Shown one piece after another: positions 21,380 to 26,060 of a DNA stretch of 26,060 nt. The stretch lies in assembly GCA_020650975.1 (NCBI GenBank), contig JAIPMN010017852.1, forward strand, positions 184-26,243, given 5' to 3'. The DNA comes from Apostichopus californicus (taxonomy: Eukaryota; Echinodermata; Holothuroidea; Aspidochirotida; Stichopodidae). The notes under the pieces were generated by a model. It did not search any database, was not told the origin of the DNA, and was given only the letters and a program-made list of their open reading frames with translations. Positions within the stretch are counted from its first letter, which is position 1, and each line of letters begins with the position of its first letter. Position numbers and translations under genes: made by a program.

Positions 21380-21800
21380 ACGTATATAGACAGGTAGAAA
21401 ACATACACTGTAACAATTATTGTTAGGGATTCGAACCGCCATTAAAGTTAAAGTTGTTCATTCCTTGCCAGAGGCAAAATGAACCTGCGCTATGTCGATG
21501 GTGGCGGTGTGAAAGTGTGTGTGGGTGTAATGTGTGTTGCGTCTTGGCTTGTACACACGATAACTTAAGAACAAAGGTCCTTTGTGGTCAACAGAGGTCA
21601 CAGTCTGAAAACATTGTAAACACGTTCACAAAGTAGACTTTGGATGAACTCCATACGTAAAACATGGATGCACCTTATTGAGCAGAAAAACAATGTTTTC
21701 GGTGGACGTGAATGGTCATTTGAGGTCAATTGACAACTTTAATTTGTAAACATGATAACTCCAGCAACGAAGAGTAATACCTTTGCAATTGCCAGGTTAT
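21380..21800 (-). repeat. Candidate interspersed repeat with a pol III B-box match
   Basis: The minus strand carries GGTTCGAATCCC at 21437-21426, an exact B box. No convincing A box lies upstream of it. The rest holds phrases such as GATAACTTAAGAACAAAGG, GATAACTCC and AGGTCA half-sites (near 21592 and 21722) that look repeat-like. The boundaries are not defined and this may be a decayed SINE. Confidence 0.25.
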
Positions 21801-22389
21801 CTGGAACTCTTTTCTGATGTTCTGGTACTTGACTTTCGGACACATTTTCTTAAGTTTGCTCTACCATTCAGGTGTTTCCATATATAGACTTATAAGGCAA
21901 TGAATAACTAGGCCTTCCTGCTTTTTGGTTTAATCAAAATACATGGTTTACACAACTTAACATCTTCCAGCATATGCTATGTAATGTATAGTGTTGATGT
22001 ACGTTAGGCCTATTTATCCTAATGGTAAACGAAATTTGTCCGTAAAGGAAGAGCGGAAAGTTTTCCCATGACACAATGACAGACTGCTCACGTGATTTAC
22101 AATCTATTTGTAACATGACAATAACAAATTAAGACAACTAACAACATACGTGAACACTATACCAGACAAGTGATAATTTTGACATATATTTTACTGACCT
22201 ATGACTTCGCTTATTGCATATTCATATTTCGAGAAAAAAGTCATGTCAAAAGTGACCAACCAAACCCTTGCGAAATGTAAGATCCAGAATAACATGAAGT
22301 CGCAGAATAACACATCATAAAGTCCATGAATATATATCACGACCCATACAGAACCCATTCCGTGATCATGCCTGTCAAACGGCCGGTAT

Positions 22390-22600
22390 CGAAGAGCATG
22401 CTTTTCACTGTTTTACCGGCGTTGCTACGCGGAAGTAAAGTTTCGAGATTTGCGGATGTGCAACACGATCCGTAGGTGAGTCAGCGAGGACCGCATCGAG
22501 GGTATCGCTCGTAGTTATGGCGTCACCTTTGGGCAGAGAAACACCCCTAGGGATGATATTAAAATAATTTAGTATTTGTTGAATTGGCACGTGATTGGAA
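22390..22600. promoter_or_regulatory. CpG-rich patch with E-box and inverted CCAAT box
   Basis: CpG density here is visibly higher than around it. CACGTG is followed by ATTGG (inverted CCAAT) at 22589-22598. On the minus strand a frame is bounded by an acceptor-like CATCCCTAG|G and a donor-like ACGCCG|GTAAAA. It could be promoter DNA, an unknown exon or a transposon fragment. Confidence 0.2.
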
Positions 22601-22806
22601 GTTAAAGTTACAAAACAAAATTGTCATAAGTTGTCCTTTGGATTAGCCAATGGAAAAATAGTATATAACCATCATAAGCGTAAACAACAGGCTCGAGGCG
22701 AACCACGTGCCAACTCTAAGGTGATAAGAGGTTATGAAGCTGCATGTATAGTGAAATATGACTGGAATTTAATATGAAATTGTAAATGAAGTTAAGATAA
22801 AACAGA

Positions 22807-22998
22807 TATATATATAAATTTAAAGGTTTGAAGGTTTGCTTCGCACATCCTTCACCGGTACACCCAGTCTCTACTCTAGTGAAAGCCGGCGCGATGGTAC
22901 TGCAAGACGATAGTTGGTAAGGATTTCGCTTTTTGCAGACGGTAGACCGTAAGACAAAAGCATTGGATAGAAGAGATACTGTTTAGTCGTTACATCAG
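22807..22998 (+). promoter_or_regulatory. Possible TATA promoter and non-coding first exon, plus strand
   Basis: A TATATATATAAA box near 22808-22819 is followed by a more GC-rich stretch and then a strong donor, CATCAG|GTGAGA, at 22998/22999. An ATG at 22893 is closed after eight codons. If real, this is a 5'-UTR exon of a gene whose coding exons lie to the right of this window. No downstream exon was found within it. Confidence 0.2.
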
Positions 22999-23061
22999 GT
23001 GAGAATATATTTCATTCAAATAAAACGTTAGTTCATGTTTTCTCATTTTCTCGTCAAAATA

Positions 23062-23116
23062 GGAGGCAGGCAGGGGGAGGAGGAGGGAAGGTGGAGGGGT
23101 TGGAGGGGATGTAAAA
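23062..23116 (+). repeat. G-rich tract with G-quadruplex potential
   Basis: Four or more G runs of 3-5 (GGGGGAGGAGGAGGG, GGAGGGG, GGAGGGG) within about 45 bp, separated by short loops. Confidence 0.6.
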
Positions 23117-23370
23117 AAGGCAAGGTGGTGGTGATAACGAGGTGGTGAGCGGGATGCTTGAGGTAAGCAAGGGTAGTGTTGCGGGATTAAGGATTCACTG
23201 AAGTATGATATGGTGTATTATATTCGGTCAACAGTTAGCTTACTGTTGCATGGCCCCTCGAACCTTGGTGTTGCTTGCACGTGCATGATGTGCACGAAAC
23301 ACCAATGTCATGCATGTGTGGTTCTACCACGTGAGTAGCGACATGCTTTTACAAAACACTTTGAAATACA

Positions 23371-23417
<47 letters not shown>

Positions 23418-23475
23418 ACCGGTGCTTATATAGAGCAAAAATCCCAGGGATTAATGCGCTTAACAAAACAAATAC
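23371..23475 (-). repeat. (ATT)n microsatellite at the end of a retroelement-like tail
   Basis: 46 bp of perfect ATT repeat (23371-23416) abut CACCGGTGCTTATATAGAGC and AATCCCAGGGATTAATGCGC. Read on the minus strand, a hairpin-containing tail with GCTCTATATAAGC runs into (AAT)n, the form of a SINE or CR1-like 3' end. The element body upstream (to the right) is not recognised. Confidence 0.4.
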
Positions 23476-24145
23476 ACTGAAAACAATTGGATACACTTAT
23501 AGTTTTGTTTGAAATAAAACGTCTTTTACGCTGATTTGAAAGTGCTGATAGAGGTAAGGCTTCGTTTTTCTTGGTATTATCAATCAAGTAATCTCCAATT
23601 GCCTGGCAAAAGACTTTTTGAGGAATTTAACGTAGGAGTGTGTAGGCGTTTGAGCGAGATTGGAGAGGAGAGCTGCAATCACAAGACCTATAATCACTCT
23701 TCCTTTGTATACCGATGTATAGCTGAATATGGTCGTGGGCGAACTGCTATTCAATTAATTCAACTTTATTTCAACCAGCAATTCTCAAAGGATAATTATT
23801 TACAGTGATGTGTTCATACCGTACTTAAAACCTGATGAATGGGTTGAGGGCGGGTTACACAAGGATCGCTACTAAAAGCTTGCGTAATGTGAATCTACAT
23901 ACTTGGGAAAGACGTATTTACGTAACCATATGCTGTAAAAGTGGTTTAGGTTCTTACGGTGGTTCTGAAAGGCCAAGCGAGTTGAATACTTGTTAGTGTA
24001 AGGTACCGTAACTTTCATTTCGACAAAAATCATATTTTTGTCGTGTTGTCAAGTTATGAACGACGCAGCAACTGGGCAACAGAGAAAGGAAAACACATGA
24101 AAAACGTTTAAAATATCTTTGCAAAGGTGTAAATATATGGGTTAC

Positions 24146-24193
24146 ATCTCTATGTTCCGACGTCTCTATGTTCCGACGTCTCTATGTTCCGAT
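24146..24193 (+). repeat. 16-bp array, left arm (3 copies)
   Basis: Units at 24146, 24162 and 24178 with consensus GTCTCTATGTTCCGAC. They are inverted relative to the array at 24493-24632. Units meet at the palindrome GACGTC. Confidence 0.95.
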
Positions 24194-24260
24194 AATACGA
24201 AATAATTTTTGGACTCGTAATTTTTTTGACCAAAATTTTTTTGGACCCAAATAAAATTTG

Positions 24261-24420
24261 GTCCGAAAAAATGGGGGTCCAAAAAAATTAAGTCCCCTTA
24301 TTAAAATTGGGTCCGAAAAAGTTTTGTCCAATAAAATTAAGTCCCCCCAAAAAAAATTGGGTCCGAAAAAATTTGGGTCAAACAAATTTGACTCCAAAAA
24401 TTGGTCCCAAAAAATTGGGG
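24261..24420 (+). repeat. 50-bp tandem repeat between inverted 16-bp arrays
   Basis: GTCCGAAAAA recurs at 24261, 24311 and 24361, an exact 50-bp period. Each 50-bp unit is built of three subunits of about 16-17 bp, GTCC followed by an A/T-rich run. The wider block, 24194-24492, keeps this GTCC/A-tract texture, with GGACC on the opposite strand at the left edge. Confidence 0.85.
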
Positions 24421-24492
24421 TCACAAAACTAGTTTTCTTGGTACAACCAAATTTTCGGATAAAAAAAAAATTGCTCCAATTTTTTTCTTTTT

Positions 24493-24632
24493 GTCGGAAC
24501 ATAGAGACGTCGGAACATAGAGACGTCGGAACATAGAGACGTCGGAACATAGAGACGTCGGAACATAGAGATGTCGGAACATAGAGATGTCGGAACATAG
24601 AAACGTCGGAACATAGAGACGTCGGAACATAT
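24493..24632 (+). repeat. 16-bp array, right arm (8 full copies plus partial)
   Basis: Copies of GTCGGAACATAGAGAC start every 16 bp from 24493 to 24605, with a partial ninth copy to 24632. Variants (AGAGAT at copies 5 and 6, AGAAAC at copy 7) are clustered, as expected from unequal exchange. There are no spacers, so this is not a CRISPR array. Confidence 0.95.
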
Positions 24633-24639
24633 ATAGGGA

Positions 24640-25435
24640 TGTGTCCAATATATGAATGTGACTCACCAATATTACGTATAGGCCTAATACGTATATAATC
24701 ATCCCGGATTGGAGCTGAGAATTGATCATGACTTAGTCCAGTATAATTAAATGTCCACGATAGCACTGTTATACACATACGGTACTATACACAATAATTC
24801 ATTTTCTTTTAATTTCTTAATAATCATCATAAATTTCCATGTCTTTATCTTGTGTTCCAACCTACTAAGATGGCTACAGTTTCTAGGCTAGTTTGGGTCT
24901 ACCAATGGTGCAGAATCCCAACTTCTTTTTTTAAATTTTTGTATCATTTTCTTTTAAGAAAACCTCTTTCCTTGAAATATTTCCATACATGACAAAAAGT
25001 AACCACAAGAGTTGGATAAAACCCCTTGCGCCCACAATGATGAGAATCCTCAATACTTAGAAATTCCTCCCCTTTAGAAATCCCTCCCTAATTGGCTCTT
25101 TAACTCCGACATCGGGTATGTTTATGTAATCTATATACAATGTGATTACATAAGACTTCACTTACCATCAACTCATTGACTGAACCAGGGAGTTGTTTCC
25201 ATGACAACTCCCAGACTGAACATACATAGACAACTTTCCCTAGAAAAAAAAAGAAGAAAAAAGTGTCTATTCTTGAAAACAATCTTATTATCCCCCGTAT
25301 AGGACCTCTCGCGAGGTCGACCAGGCGTTAAACTCCGTTTCATTTGATTTGAAATGATGAGAACAAGTATTTTATCATTCAGAACAGGGGCGGGATTTGA
25401 GTTGTGAAAGTGGGGGGGCAAACCTGCCAGCAAGA
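24640..25435. other. Non-coding stretch, nothing recognised
   Basis: AT-rich; contains an A/G-rich run near 25244-25262 and a G run near 25411. No gene supported. Confidence 0.5.
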
Positions 25436-26060
25436 CTATCTAAGCGGAGCGCCACCATCGGTTGGCGCGGAGCGTACAAGAAATTTTTTGGCTTTACAAA
25501 CCCTCCAGATGGCTGGAAACGGCACTTCCCGAGTGCTCTAAGCTGCATGTACCCCTCCTTGAAATATGGATCTCATGTCTGCAATTTGTATCTAGATAGT
25601 TAATTGTTTAAAAATTTGAAGAGGATTGATAGTAGAACATATGGTCAGATGGTGATGTACAACTTTTGTTATACGTCACTATCTAAGCGGAGCGCCATCA
25701 TCGGTTGACAAGGAGCGTCGAAATTTTCGATGAAAGGTACCCTTAGATCGGTCAAATTAACACCCATATAGGCTTTAAATTGCATCTAAACAATTAATGA
25801 ACGTGTGTAAATTTAGGGAGGGCGGATAGAAGAACTTATATGGATATGTACAACTGAAGCTTATACGTCACTATTTAGGCGGTGCACCACCATCAGTTGG
25901 CGCGGCGCGTCGAAATTTAAGCAAAAAGGAAATCCTAGATCAGCAAAAATGACAATAAATCGCATCTAGATAGTCCTTTCCCCCTAAAATTATTATTATA
26001 TTGTGCATTGGACCGATCAAGAATATGTTCAGCACTCACTTCGAAATTCTCCCCGCGGTC
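25436..26060 (+). repeat. Diverged tandem repeat, about 190-245 bp units, runs off the window
   Basis: Unit starts at 25436, 25679 and 25871 share CTATCTAAGCGGAGCGCCA, or CTATTTAGGCGG in the third. A GCGCCA/TGGCGC hairpin and GTCGAAATTT follow, then TGCATCTA or close forms in mid-unit, and TTATACGTCA just before the next unit. Unit lengths differ because of indels. The third unit is cut by the window edge. Confidence 0.7.

Noticed and set aside
22405..22590. 61-codon minus-strand frame as a first coding exon
   Set aside because: It has no ATG start; only weak splice-like borders, so it was kept as part of an uncertain CpG-rich patch.
23308..23496. Minus-strand frame with a run of asparagines
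   Set aside because: Translation of the (ATT)n microsatellite.
24493..24632. Regular 16-bp repeats as a CRISPR-like array
   Set aside because: Units are head to tail with no spacers, there are no cas genes, and the context is eukaryotic.
24182..24778. Long minus-strand frames with repeated MFRRLYVPTSLCSD-like peptide
   Set aside because: They are translations of the 16-bp and 50-bp tandem arrays; several frames stay open in parallel.

Overview
This looks like a window of an animal nuclear genome. The only confident protein-coding gene is split into five exons by GT-AG introns. The rest is AT-rich non-coding DNA full of short tandem arrays, inverted repeats, long poly-C/poly-G runs and short retroelement-like sequences. 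No operon, ribosome binding site, prophage, CRISPR or other bacterial feature was seen. The gene family and repeat style fit a marine invertebrate deuterostome, possibly an echinoderm; this is an inference from style, not a database match.

The gene lies on the minus strand from the ATG at 15603 to the stop at 5607. It encodes a 598-residue SLC16/monocarboxylate-transporter-like member of the major facilitator superfamily. All five coding exons (15603-15468, 10623-10510, 9565-9425, 8093-6969, 5887-5607) join in frame, and all four introns interrupt a codon after its first base. The protein has the family's N-terminal DGG..W motif, a long loop of about 150 residues between the two six-helix halves, and a C-terminal tail ending like a PDZ ligand. 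Two AATAAA signals follow the stop.

The introns hold most of the mobile DNA. Intron 1 (15467-10624) contains a tRNA-headed SINE-like element (about 14560-14918) and a 187-bp insertion whose 5' part copies the branch-point-recognition domain of U2 snRNA but whose body is unrelated to U2. That insertion is flanked by a perfect 10-bp direct repeat, so it looks like a retroposed snRNA-headed element; it is the most novel item here. Intron 2 is mostly one structure with 71-bp inverted arms. It encloses a 58-bp module with a hammerhead-ribozyme-like order of motifs. The same module occurs downstream of the gene as a 115-bp near-perfect palindrome (4272-4386).

Downstream of the gene (1-5400) there are several minisatellites, an 80-bp x3 repeat, a direct array of nuclear-receptor half-sites and one possible small exon. 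Upstream (15604-26060) no coding gene can be supported. That side holds a nested repeat structure at 24146-24632 (inverted 16-bp arrays around a 50-bp tandem repeat), a diverged tandem repeat running off the right end, SINE or LINE tails, and a possible promoter plus non-coding first exon near 22807-22998.
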